This document shows, piece after piece, positions 17,385 to 25,205 of a stretch of 64,000 nucleotides of DNA. The translations under genes and the position numbers were made by a program. A model generated the notes under the pieces. The model was not told where the DNA came from. It did no database searches and worked only from the letters and a program-made list of their open reading frames with translations. The DNA comes from Bradyrhizobium diazoefficiens (GTDB taxonomy: Bacteria; Pseudomonadota; Alphaproteobacteria; Rhizobiales; Xanthobacteraceae): the NCBI RefSeq assembly GCF_016599855.1, contig NZ_CP067041.1, forward strand, positions 2,728,001 through 2,792,000. Reading direction: 5' to 3'. How positions within the stretch are numbered: position 1 is the stretch's first letter; every line of letters starts with the position of its first letter.

Positions 17385-18362
17385 ATGACGGACAAGCTGA
17401 GCCTGTCTGACATCCACGACCGGTTGAACCGTGCCGATCGTATCGTCTGGCTCGCGATCGGGGCCACGACCGGCGCAGTGTTGATCGCGTCGATGTTCGG
17501 GCCTTTCCAAATAGACTGGCTATCATTCCGAAAACCGACCCTCGTTGCCGGCCTGCTCATATCGTTGAGCTGGTTCTACGCAACCATCAGGAAGGACGCG
17601 GCTCTTGCCGGCGCGCTGATCAGCACTGCCCAGATCATTGCGTTTGCGGCGGTGGCAGCTCCTCTGTCCTATGTCGCGGCAGGCGCGGCATTTCCGTTAT
17701 GGGATGGCGAGCTCGCCACGCTGGACCGGCGTCTCGGCTTCGATTGGATGGCGTGGCTTAACGCGATGAACGCGGCTCCGCTCCTGCATACGCTGCTGGC
17801 GGCCGCCTATGCGAGCTTTGCTGTGCAAACGACGGCCGTCGTCGTCGTATTGGCCGCGGCAGGTCATGCGCTGCGATTGCGCATCTTCATGCTGAGTTTC
17901 GTGCTGACGACGCTTTTGACAATCGGCGTTTCGGCTCTGATGCCGGCGCAAGGCGTCTGGGGCCATTTGCATCTGTCAGCGGCCGATTCTCCCGCGATCG
18001 TGCCGGTCACGCGAGATCTGCCCCTTGCCGTATTCTTTGGATTGCGCGACGGGACCTTCCGCCATCTGGTCGCGGAGGGCGCCGAGGGAATCATCAGCTT
18101 TCCGAGCTTGCACGCCGCGCTTGGACTTCTCTTCCTGTTGGCGCTCTGGCCGGTCAAATACGTGGGTTGGATCGCCGTGCTGCTCAATGTCGCGATGATT
18201 GCGGCCACGCCGGTGGACGGCAGCCATTATTTTTCCGACGTGGCGGCGGGCCTCACAATCGCACTACTGGGTTGGGCCACCGTGCAACGTGCTCTCACCG
18301 CGGGTGAACGTATGGAAGCGGATCGCGAGCTCGATTTGCGCCCATCCAGCCCCGTGCGATAA
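17385..18362 (+). CDS. PAP2-superfamily membrane phosphatase
   Basis: A 325-residue inner-membrane protein with about 8 hydrophobic segments. The C-terminal third holds the split phosphatase signature: ISFPSLHAALG (active-site His) at about residues 238-248 and TPVDGSHYFSDVAAG (second His and Asp) at about 274-288. The first KX6RP block is not obvious. This arrangement matches the PAP2_3 / inositolphosphotransferase-like group. Likely acts on a lipid phosphate or lipid-linked diphosphate, for example recycling the polyprenyl carrier used by the neighbouring glycosyltransferases (inference). Confidence 0.85.
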   Translation: MTDKLSLSDIHDRLNRADRIVWLAIGATTGAVLIASMFGPFQIDWLSFRKPTLVAGLLISLSWFYATIRKDAALAGALISTAQIIAFAAVAAPLSYVAAGAAFPLWDGELATLDRRLGFDWMAWLNAMNAAPLLHTLLAAAYASFAVQTTAVVVVLAAAGHALRLRIFMLSFVLTTLLTIGVSALMPAQGVWGHLHLSAADSPAIVPVTRDLPLAVFFGLRDGTFRHLVAEGAEGIISFPSLHAALGLLFLLALWPVKYVGWIAVLLNVAMIAATPVDGSHYFSDVAAGLTIALLGWATVQRALTAGERMEADRELDLRPSSPVR

Positions 18363-18393
18363 CGACGGCGGTGCCCTCGGCCGGCTATGCCGG

Positions 18394-18558
18394 TTACTTG
18401 ACCGCCGCGCTGATCGAGATGAACTTGCTGCTCAGGAGTGCACTGCCCGTGTTGGTCACGGCAGTGATGATCGCGAGCGCGATGCCGGTGGCTATCAGGC
18501 AATACTCGATGGCGGTGGCACCATTCTCATCGGCAAGAAATGACCTGAGCGCAGTCAT
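18394..18558 (-). CDS. flp: Flp/Fap-type type IVb pilin
   Basis: A 54-residue prepilin. A short leader with Gly at the cleavage site precedes Ala and the Glu at mature position 5 (ENG-ATAIEY), then one hydrophobic helix (CLIATGIALAIITAV). Ribosome binding site CAGGAG is 6 bases upstream of the ATG at 18558. Such pilins are processed by TadV/CpaA-type peptidase and assembled by the Tad machinery for adhesion. No tad/cpa genes are in the window, so this is an orphan pilin copy. It converges on the PAP2 gene. Confidence 0.9.
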   Translation of the reverse strand: MTALRSFLADENGATAIEYCLIATGIALAIITAVTNTGSALLSSKFISISAAVK

Positions 18559-18748
18559 CGTCAACTCCTGTTCATCCGTCCAACGTAGGCTGGCGCCGTT
18601 TTCGGAATGGTAAATTGATTCACTAATTCATGGGGCGCGTCAAACCGCAGGTCGGATCGTCCTCGCCTGTCGCTTCGTATGTTGTCATCGATTGACTTAA
18701 GGTTTCGTCACTCAATTGGTATGGATTTGGCGATGTCGTCGTCCTGTT

Positions 18749-18943
18749 TCAGGACGAGAGCGGGCGTCCCGGTGCGGCCTTGCCGGGGCGTTTCAGCACT
18801 GCTGCAAGGCGTCCGACCAGATAGCTCACGACATGCGGCTGCGCCCGCAGCGCGGTATCGGTGATCCGCTCTTCCTCGGTCGTGTCGCTCACGATGCCGA
18901 TGTAGTTCTTTCTGGCGTTCTGCTGCGGCACGGTAGTGTGCAC
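18749..18943 (-). CDS. Possible small protein, 64 residues
   Basis: Open frame within an otherwise empty 554-base stretch (18559-19112). From the GTG at 18943 it encodes a basic protein whose middle, NYIGIVSDTTEEE through PHVVSYLVGRLAAVL, looks like a real alternation of polar residues and an amphipathic helix. No strong ribosome binding site and no ATG; a TTG at 18979 would lengthen it. I do not recognise a family. The rest of the stretch (18559-18748 and 18944-19112) shows nothing I can name. Confidence 0.4.
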   Translation of the reverse strand: MHTTVPQQNARKNYIGIVSDTTEEERITDTALRAQPHVVSYLVGRLAAVLKRPGKAAPGRPLSS

Positions 18944-19112
18944 CCTGGCTGCCCGGTCGCCAGAGCATGATGCACTCAAAGGGAATCAGCGGTTAATTTT
19001 GGGTCCCGTAGGAATACCCGCAACATGGCATCATGGCGCCGAAAGCGACGAGGCCGCTTAAGGGATTGTTGAGGCTGTTCGTCAACCGAGCGGCAAGCAT
19101 GCCGATCGCGAC

Positions 19113-19349
19113 TCATCGACGCCGCCTGTCGGCGTTCAATGCGCGCAACATGCCGATGCGAGCGAATGTCAGCCAGCCGCCGCCGGTCTCGGCCGCGTTG
19201 ATCAGCATCTCGATCGCGGTCTGCCAGCGCGGCTCGTGTTGCTCGGCCTCAGGCAGCTGCATGATGAAGTCGGCCGCTTCTTGCAGTGTGCGCAGCCGAT
19301 GTCCGCCGCGCAAGGCGATCGGATCGTCGAACGGTGTCGACCAGGGCAT
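19113..19349 (-). CDS. Conserved small hypothetical protein (Bradyrhizobium type)
   Basis: A 78-residue protein starting MPWSTPFDDPI. It has the pattern of a small family that recurs many times in rhizobial genomes: a short N-terminal lead, LRTLQEAADFIMQLP, a Trp in the middle helix (RWQTAIEMLINAAE) and a C-terminal segment FARIGMLRALN. Function unknown; it is soluble and mostly helical in appearance. It lies 56 bases downstream of ku on the same strand and may be co-transcribed with it. Confidence 0.82.
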   Translation of the reverse strand: MPWSTPFDDPIALRGGHRLRTLQEAADFIMQLPEAEQHEPRWQTAIEMLINAAETGGGWLTFARIGMLRALNADRRRR

Positions 19350-19405
19350 GTCAGCCTGCCCAGTCGGTGAGGGGAGACGTCACGGCGCGAGGTGATGCGA
19401 CGCCG

Positions 19406-20380
19406 TCAGCCGGCCTTCTTCGTTCGCGTTGCCGCGCGCGCCGGCTTGTCGGCCTTCTTGGGCGCGGCTTCCTTGGCCGCGGCCTCCTTGCCGCCCTTGC
19501 CGGAGATCGGCAGAAGCATCTCGCGCTGGCCTTCGACGCGTTTCTTCGGTTTCTTGGCCTTGGCGGTCTCCTTGGCGACCTTCGCCGCGGGTGCGACGTC
19601 CTTCTCGGTCGCGAGGCTCTTCTTCAGCGCGTCCATCAGGTTGATGATGTTGCCGCCGCTCTTCGGCGTGGCCTTGGCTGCGATCGGCGCGCCCGAGCGC
19701 TTCTTGTTGATGAGATCGATCAGCGCTGATTCGTAGTGATCCTGGAACAGTTCTGGCTCGAACGTACCGGACTTCTTCTCGACGATGTGTTTTGCCAGGT
19801 CGAGCATGTCCTTGGTGAGCTTCACGTCCTGGATTTCGTCGAAATATTCCTTTTCGCTGCGCACTTCGTAGGGATAACGCAGCAGTGTGCCCATCAGCCC
19901 GGTCTCGAGCGGCTCGAGCGCGATGATGTGCTCGCGATTGGTCAGCACCACGCGGCCGATCGCGACCTTGTCCATGCTGCGGATCGTCTCGCGGATCACC
20001 GCATAGGCGTCGTGGCCGACCTTGCCGTCGGGAACGAGATAATAGGGGCGGATCAGATAGCGGTTGTCGATGTCGGTCTTCGGCACGAACTCGTCGATTT
20101 CGATCGTGTGGGTCGAGTCGAGCGCGATCTCGTCGAGTTCGTCCTTGGTGACCTCGATGTACGTGTCGGTGTCGACCTTGTAGCCCTTGACGATGTCCTC
20201 GGAGGTCACCTCGTCACCGGTCTCGGCGTCGACCTTGAGATACTTGATCCGGTGGCCGGTCTTGCGGTTGATCTGGTTGAACGAGACCTTCTCGGTATCC
20301 GACGTGGCCGGATACAGCGCGACCGGGCAGGTCACGAGCGAGAGGCGCAAAAAACCCTTCCAATTGGCACGGGGGGCCAT
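19406..20380 (-). CDS. ku: Ku protein, non-homologous end joining
   Basis: A 324-residue bacterial Ku homodimer subunit that binds DNA ends and recruits LigD. The core (about residues 8-250) begins WKGFLRLSLVTCPVALYP and contains the family blocks TIEIDEFVP, YLIRPYYLVPDG and GTLLRYPYEVR. A Lys/Ala-rich tail from about residue 240 (many AKK/KKA units) is typical of rhizobial Ku and probably binds DNA. No ligD is adjacent. Rhizobia often carry several ku copies; the stress promoter just upstream faces the other way. Confidence 0.95.
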   Translation of the reverse strand: MAPRANWKGFLRLSLVTCPVALYPATSDTEKVSFNQINRKTGHRIKYLKVDAETGDEVTSEDIVKGYKVDTDTYIEVTKDELDEIALDSTHTIEIDEFVPKTDIDNRYLIRPYYLVPDGKVGHDAYAVIRETIRSMDKVAIGRVVLTNREHIIALEPLETGLMGTLLRYPYEVRSEKEYFDEIQDVKLTKDMLDLAKHIVEKKSGTFEPELFQDHYESALIDLINKKRSGAPIAAKATPKSGGNIINLMDALKKSLATEKDVAPAAKVAKETAKAKKPKKRVEGQREMLLPISGKGGKEAAAKEAAPKKADKPARAATRTKKAG

Positions 20381-20493
20381 GGGTTACTCCAAACGCAACT
20401 GGGACAGCTGACAAGGATACCATCGGGGAACAGCGAATCATAGCAAGGCGGAGCGCTGAATCTTGCAACTGCGTTAACCCGTCGCTGACCGTA

Positions 20494-20510
20494 CGGTTCG
20501 GCCCGAACCG
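20494..20510. promoter_or_regulatory. 17-bp perfect inverted repeat in the ku intergenic region
   Basis: CGGTTCGG-C-CCGAACCG, arms of 8 bases around a single base. It lies 114 bases upstream of ku and 12 bases before the -35 element of the divergent stress-type promoter. The position suits an operator; no regulator is known for it. Confidence 0.5.
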
Positions 20511-20521
20511 ACGGTTAAGCC

Positions 20522-20546
20522 GGAACATCAAATCGGATCGGGCGTT
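20522..20546 (+). promoter_or_regulatory. EcfG (general stress response) type promoter
   Basis: GGAAC at 20522-20526 and CGTT at 20543-20546 are separated by exactly 16 bases. This matches the consensus GGAAC-N16-17-CGTT of the alphaproteobacterial stress sigma factor EcfG. It points to the small membrane protein gene at 20614, giving a leader of about 60 bases. It is the only perfect match I found in the intergenic regions. Confidence 0.7.
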
Positions 20547-20613
20547 GGCTCAGGACACAAGGCCGCGAGGAGGTCGCGGTCATCGGCGGCGACATCCAGA
20601 GATTGAGGTCACC

Positions 20614-20769
20614 ATGGCAACCACGCGCGAGGACCGTCAGATCGTCGAAACTGCGACCGAGGCGCGCCAGGCCGAACCGGGGCCCTCCGTGGCCGCGCTG
20701 CTCGCTATCTCGACCGGGCTTGCGATCCTGATCCTCGCCGTCATCTGGTTCGTCTTCTTCCGGACCTGA
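20614..20769 (+). CDS. Small single-helix membrane protein, 51 residues
   Basis: Encodes a soluble N-terminal half rich in charged residues (TTREDRQIVETATEARQ) and a C-terminal hydrophobic helix SVAALLAISTGLAILILAVIWFVFF ending in RT, so probably a tail-anchored inner-membrane protein. The ATG at 20614 has GAGGT about 5 bases upstream; a longer frame from 20545 would begin inside the promoter. With the EcfG-type promoter ahead of it, it is likely a stress-induced protein. No family recognised. Confidence 0.75.
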   Translation: MATTREDRQIVETATEARQAEPGPSVAALLAISTGLAILILAVIWFVFFRT

Positions 20770-21000
20770 CGGCCGAATCGACAGGAAGGGCGGACGTTCC
20801 GACTCGCCGCACAACGCGGCACATTGCGCCCGTCGTGCCACAGGGCTCGTCCTGCGGCGTGGCGGGCGCAGTCGCGTCGGCTGCCAACACATCGTATATG
20901 ACCAAAAAGTAACGCGGCCGGTTCCCCGCGTTCATATTCAGTTCACGCCGGAATTGCTCATCTGGTGCAGTGTTCATGCGGCCTATTTCTGGAGAGAAGC

Positions 21001-21672
21001 GTGCGCCTGCTTGTTGTTGAGGACGACCCCGATCTCAATCGCCAGCTCACCAAGGCGCTGACGGACGCCGGCTATGTCGTTGATCGCGCCTTCGACGGAG
21101 AGGAGGGGCACTATCTCGGCGATAACGAACCGTATGACGCCGTGGTGCTCGATATCGGCCTGCCGAAGAAGGACGGCATCTCGGTGCTGGAGGCCTGGCG
21201 CCGCAACGGTCGTACCATGCCGGTGCTGATCCTCACCGCGCGGGACCGCTGGAGCGACAAGGTCCAGGGTTTTGACGCTGGCGCCGACGATTATGTGCCA
21301 AAGCCTTTCCACCTGGAGGAGGTGCTGGCGCGCATCCGCGCGCTGCTGCGCCGCTCCACCGGCCATGCCCAGAGCGAATTGAGCTGCGGTCCTGTTACGC
21401 TCGACACCCGCACCGGCCGGGTCAGCGTCTCAGGCAATCCCGTCAAGATGACCTCGCACGAATATCGGCTTCTGGCCTACCTAATGCACCATTCGGGTCG
21501 CGTCGTGTCGCGCACGGAGCTGGTCGAGCATCTCTATGACCAGGATTTCGACCGCGACTCGAACACGATTGAGGTCTTCGTCGGCCGCATCCGCAAGAAG
21601 CTCGACGTCGACATCATCCAGACCGTCCGCGGTCTCGGCTATCTCCTGACCCCGCCGGCCCCCGGCGCCTGA
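21001..21672 (+). CDS. feuP: OmpR/PhoP-type response regulator (FeuP-like)
   Basis: A 223-residue DNA-binding regulator. The receiver domain has the acidic pair E7/D8, phospho-acceptor Asp51 (VVLDIGLPKKDG) and a conserved Lys in YVPKPF. A winged-helix domain follows (about 125-220, VSRTELVEHLYDQDFDRDSNT). Overall wording closely resembles FeuP, which in Sinorhizobium controls cyclic beta-glucan export. The start is GTG 21001 with GGAGAG 6 bases upstream; a longer frame from 20965 adds an unrelated lead. It is followed 46 bases later by its kinase. No feuN-like small periplasmic gene is evident upstream. Confidence 0.85.
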   Translation: MRLLVVEDDPDLNRQLTKALTDAGYVVDRAFDGEEGHYLGDNEPYDAVVLDIGLPKKDGISVLEAWRRNGRTMPVLILTARDRWSDKVQGFDAGADDYVPKPFHLEEVLARIRALLRRSTGHAQSELSCGPVTLDTRTGRVSVSGNPVKMTSHEYRLLAYLMHHSGRVVSRTELVEHLYDQDFDRDSNTIEVFVGRIRKKLDVDIIQTVRGLGYLLTPPAPGA

Positions 21673-21718
21673 AGCGTCCGGGCTTGACGGGCGGCCCGGC
21701 ACGGGCCTTGGTCCGGTC

Positions 21719-23140
21719 ATGACAGCCGACGCCATGCCACCTCGCGCCCCCGGGATCATTCCGATGCCCGCCAGCTCGCTTGCGAACCGCCTGTTCCTGT
21801 CGGCGACCGTCTGGCTCGTGGTGATCCTGGCCATCACCGGCGTGGTGCTGTCGTCTGTTTACAAGAACGCTACCGAGCGCGCCTTCGACCGCCGGCTCAA
21901 CCTCTATCTGCGTACTCTGATCGCGGAGGTTGCCACCCCCGACGAGCCGCCAGACCGCCAGTTCCAGTCGCTCGGCGAGCCCTTGTTCGAGCTGCCGCTG
22001 TCCGGCTGGTATTGGCAGATCACGCGCACCGACACCGCGAAGCCCGAGGTGCGCTCCTCGCGCTCGCTCTGGGACAAGAAGCTGCCGAAGCTGGAGGACC
22101 AGGGCACCGAGCTCACCGCCGCCGGCATTCGCCTCGCTTATGTCGACGGGCCCGAGGGCCAGAACCTGCGCATGGTCGAGCGCCCGGTCGATCTCGGTGC
22201 CGACGGCAAATATCTGGTCAGCGTGGCCGGCGATGACACCGAGATTTTCGACGAGACGCGGAGCTTCGATTATTACCTCGGCGGCACCTTCACTGCGCTC
22301 GGTATCGTGCTGCTGCTGACGACCGTATTCCAGGTTCGTTTCGGTCTTGCGCCGCTCAAGCGCATCTCGGAATCCATCGCCGACATCCGCTCCGGGCGGG
22401 CGGAGCGGCTCGAGGGCGAATTCCCGGTCGAGATCGCGCCTCTGGCGCGCGAGACCAATGCGCTGATCGATGCCAATCGCGAGATCGTCGAGCGGGCCCG
22501 CACCCATGTCGGCAATCTCGCCCATGCGATCAAGACGCCGCTTTCGGTCATCGTCAACGAAGCCGGTTCGCACCCGGGCGATCCGTTCTCGGCCAAGGTG
22601 ATGGAGCAGGCGGACATGATGCGGAGCCAGCTCGCCCATCATCTGGAGCGCGCCCGCATCGCGGCGAGGGTCTCGGTCGTCGGCACCGTGACGGAGGTTG
22701 CGCCTGCCATCGAGGCGTTGCTGCGGACCATGGAGAAGATCCACCGCGACCGCGGCATCATTGTCGAGGCAAAGGCCGATCCGTCGGCAAAATTCCGCGG
22801 CGAGCGGCAGGATCTCGAGGAGATGGTCGGCAATCTCGTCGACAATGCCTGCAAATGGGCGGCTTCGCGCGTCTTCATCGAAGTCCTGGTGGAGGCCCGG
22901 CAGCAGGCAGGGGCGGGCTCCAGGCTGCGGCTTATCGTCGATGACGACGGGCGCGGCCTTTCGGAGGCCGAGCGCGCCCAGGTCTCCCGGCGCGGCCAGC
23001 GGCTCGACGAATCCAAGCCGGGCTCGGGTCTTGGCCTGTCCATCGTGACTGACCTTGCCGCGCTCTATGGCGGCAGCCTCTCCCTCGGCAGCGCGCCGAT
23101 CGGCGGCCTGCGGGCTGAGCTGGTGCTGCCCGGAATATAA
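21719..23140 (+). CDS. feuQ: Membrane sensor histidine kinase (FeuQ/PhoQ-like)
   Basis: A 473-residue partner of the regulator upstream. Two transmembrane helices (about residues 24-45 and 188-208) flank a periplasmic sensor of about 140 residues. A HAMP-like segment follows, then a phospho-acceptor His in NLAHAIKTPLSVI and a HATPase_c domain with NLVDNACKWA, DDDGRGL and GSGLGLSIV. ATG starts at 21719, 21734 and 21764 are all possible; translation from any of them keeps helix 1. The short 46-base gap indicates an operon. Confidence 0.85.
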   Translation: MTADAMPPRAPGIIPMPASSLANRLFLSATVWLVVILAITGVVLSSVYKNATERAFDRRLNLYLRTLIAEVATPDEPPDRQFQSLGEPLFELPLSGWYWQITRTDTAKPEVRSSRSLWDKKLPKLEDQGTELTAAGIRLAYVDGPEGQNLRMVERPVDLGADGKYLVSVAGDDTEIFDETRSFDYYLGGTFTALGIVLLLTTVFQVRFGLAPLKRISESIADIRSGRAERLEGEFPVEIAPLARETNALIDANREIVERARTHVGNLAHAIKTPLSVIVNEAGSHPGDPFSAKVMEQADMMRSQLAHHLERARIAARVSVVGTVTEVAPAIEALLRTMEKIHRDRGIIVEAKADPSAKFRGERQDLEEMVGNLVDNACKWAASRVFIEVLVEARQQAGAGSRLRLIVDDDGRGLSEAERAQVSRRGQRLDESKPGSGLGLSIVTDLAALYGGSLSLGSAPIGGLRAELVLPGI

Positions 23141-23287
23141 TCATTTGATCCCAAAGGATTATTTTGGCTTCCGGGCGAAATCGGCGGTGTTCGGAGCGAC
23201 TTCCTCAACGGCTTCTTAAGGCGCACCCACTTATGATCGGAGAGGACGCATCCTACGTCCGCCTTTTTACCGTGCATGACCGGGCGC

Positions 23288-24691
23288 ATGAGCCAGACAT
23301 CGATCGAGCGGCTGAGGGAATATCTCGCGCAGCTCCCGCCGCAGGCGCAGGCGCTGCTGATGCGGGAGTTCGAGCGCGCGCTCGAGCGTGGTCAGGATAC
23401 GGCTGTGGCGACCCTCGTGCTCGAGCAGCTGCGTAAGATCGTGCGCAAGACCGAGGTCGACGAAGCCCCGCCGCCGCGGACCGACGATCTGTCGCGGCTG
23501 CTGTTCCAAGTGCTGGAGCCGTTCCTGGTCGAGGCCGGCGCCCCGATCCGGGTCGGCCAGATCCGCCGCTCCTCGCTGCATCCGATCTGGCAATGGCTCG
23601 GCCGCGACGGCGCCCCGGACAAGATCAACGAATTCGAGGCGGCGCTGGCGCGCATGCCGGCCTCAGACAATGCGGGGCAGGTCGAGGCCCTGGCGCTCAA
23701 GCTGCAGGCGGTGGCTGCGGACGCCATCTTCGCGCTGACGGGGCCGGGCGGCGGCGACAAGTCGCGCGCGCTCGCCCGCGTCGGTGCGCCCAACGTGATC
23801 GAGGACCTCTATTCGATCGGTGCGGTCCTCGGGGTCCGCGAGGCCCTCGGCACGCTCAATGAAAAGCTGCCGCGCTTCCTGCGCGCGTTCGCTGATTCCC
23901 AGATCGCCTCGGTCACCGCTGCGCTCAATATTCCCGTGCTCCAGACCCCGCAGATGCTGCCATTCGCCCTGTCGGTCGTGGTCCAGCGCATGACCGCGCC
24001 GTGGCAGATCATTCGCCTCGCCATCAAGATCGCTGCGTCCGACGACGAGATCCGCGTCGCGGCAACGCCTTATGGTGTCGCGGTCACGATAGCCCTCCAC
24101 GATCTGTCGCGCGTTGCCGCCAATTTGCGCATGGATATCAAGCGCGGCCATTTCGAGACCGTCGCAGACAATCTCAAGGCGCTGCATGACGGCGTCCGCG
24201 GCCTGCGCACGGAACTTGACCTGCGCAACGATTCCGCCTGGGGCAAGCAGCTGACCTCCATTCGGGCCGACATCTCCAATGCTCTGCAGTCGGAGATCGA
24301 TAGCGTTCCCGGGCGCGTTCGCCGCATCCTGCGCCAGCGCGCGGAGAAGGACATTCCGCCGGGGGCGCGGATCGACAGCACCGAGGTCGAGGAGACCGTG
24401 GCGCTGATCGATTTCGTCGCGACCTGCCGCCACTATGCGAGCGAGCTCGCAATCAACGAGGTGACGCTGCGCACCTATTCCGACCTCCAGCAATATGTGG
24501 AACGGTCGACCGAATCGCTGGTGCAGTCGCTGCGCGGCGCCGATCACAAGGTCCGCACCTATCGGCAGCAGCAGGTTCAGGCCGCGATCCGCTTCTGCGA
24601 GGTGCTGTTCGGCGATGACTACGCCTCGCTGATGAGCCGCGCCGCGGAGAACGCGGCGACGGGCGAGCGCAAATCGACGCGCGCAAGCTGA
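23288..24691 (+). CDS. Conserved hypothetical protein, largely helical, 467 residues
   Basis: I do not recognise a family. The protein is soluble, with no signal peptide or membrane segment, and looks almost wholly alpha-helical with many Arg/Glu/Gln residues. The N-terminus (IERLREYLAQLPPQAQALLMREFERAL) resembles a helical oligomerisation module. The codon usage is strongly GC3-biased like its neighbours, so it is a real gene. An ATG at 23276 would add 4 residues. It lies between the FeuPQ-like system and the cytochrome c maturation operon and may be transcribed alone. Confidence 0.8.
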   Translation: MSQTSIERLREYLAQLPPQAQALLMREFERALERGQDTAVATLVLEQLRKIVRKTEVDEAPPPRTDDLSRLLFQVLEPFLVEAGAPIRVGQIRRSSLHPIWQWLGRDGAPDKINEFEAALARMPASDNAGQVEALALKLQAVAADAIFALTGPGGGDKSRALARVGAPNVIEDLYSIGAVLGVREALGTLNEKLPRFLRAFADSQIASVTAALNIPVLQTPQMLPFALSVVVQRMTAPWQIIRLAIKIAASDDEIRVAATPYGVAVTIALHDLSRVAANLRMDIKRGHFETVADNLKALHDGVRGLRTELDLRNDSAWGKQLTSIRADISNALQSEIDSVPGRVRRILRQRAEKDIPPGARIDSTEVEETVALIDFVATCRHYASELAINEVTLRTYSDLQQYVERSTESLVQSLRGADHKVRTYRQQQVQAAIRFCEVLFGDDYASLMSRAAENAATGERKSTRAS

Positions 24692-24790
24692 TCCAGGCGC
24701 ATAGTTTTGTAATCACAATTTCTAGTTGACGCTGCCGGTTGTGAGGCCTACGGTCCCGTGCAACTCCGGGGAATTTCTATTTGTGGGCGC

Positions 24791-25060
24791 ATGAAACCAT
24801 TTATCAGCTTCGTTGAAATTGAGAACCGCGTCGTTGTTGCCAAATATCAGAGACTGATGGTCAGCGCGAAGGTGGTGCTGGTCGAGAAGTCAAGCGGCGA
24901 GCAACTGCCCGAGACGGCCACGAGGATTGCATCACCGGTTCCGCTCGGGGCGTTGCGGATCAGGCTGCCGGACGCAATCAAGCCGGGGACGTACTTCCTG
25001 AAGGCCCTCAACGGGCGCGGCGAGGACGCAGCCCAGAGCGTGGACTTCGAGATCGGCTAA
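24791..25060 (+). CDS. Small hypothetical protein, probably beta-rich
   Basis: An 89-residue protein starting MKPFISFVEIENR. It has alternating hydrophobic residues (VVVAKYQRLMVSAKVVLVE) and ends in PGTYFLKALNGRGEDAAQSVDFEI, which looks like an immunoglobulin-like or carrier beta-sandwich. No signal peptide and no recognised family. A TTGACG upstream at about 24726 could be a -35 element. A GTG start at 24758 is possible. Confidence 0.6.
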   Translation: MKPFISFVEIENRVVVAKYQRLMVSAKVVLVEKSSGEQLPETATRIASPVPLGALRIRLPDAIKPGTYFLKALNGRGEDAAQSVDFEIG

Positions 25061-25103
25061 GCCGTTGGATTTTCGTCGTTTCGGGACCGTTCCGCTCGCG
25101 CCG

Positions 25104-25121
25104 AATTGACAATTGTCAATT
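25104..25121. promoter_or_regulatory. 18-bp perfect palindrome upstream of ccmI
   Basis: AATTGACAATTGTCAATT, fully self-complementary, 85 bases upstream of the ccmI start. AT-rich in a GC-rich region, so unlikely by chance. It also contains a TTGACA that could serve as a -35 element. Probable operator for the cytochrome c maturation operon; regulator unknown. Confidence 0.5.
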
Positions 25122-25205
25122 GCCGCCTTGTCCGGCCGTGGTGTAAAGCCACTCAGTGTAAAACCATTGATGGGCGTGGCTCGCGCCCTGCCGGAAGCTT
25201 GCCAG

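Noticed and set aside
17358..17411. 17-codon GTG-started leader ORF overlapping the PAP2 gene start
   Set aside because: Good ribosome binding site, but no sign of attenuator structure and the peptide has no pattern; more likely the site serves the PAP2 start.
24726..24755. TTGACG with a 17-base spacer to TACGGT as a housekeeping promoter
   Set aside because: The -10 match is weak, so it is mentioned only with the gene and not listed as a site.
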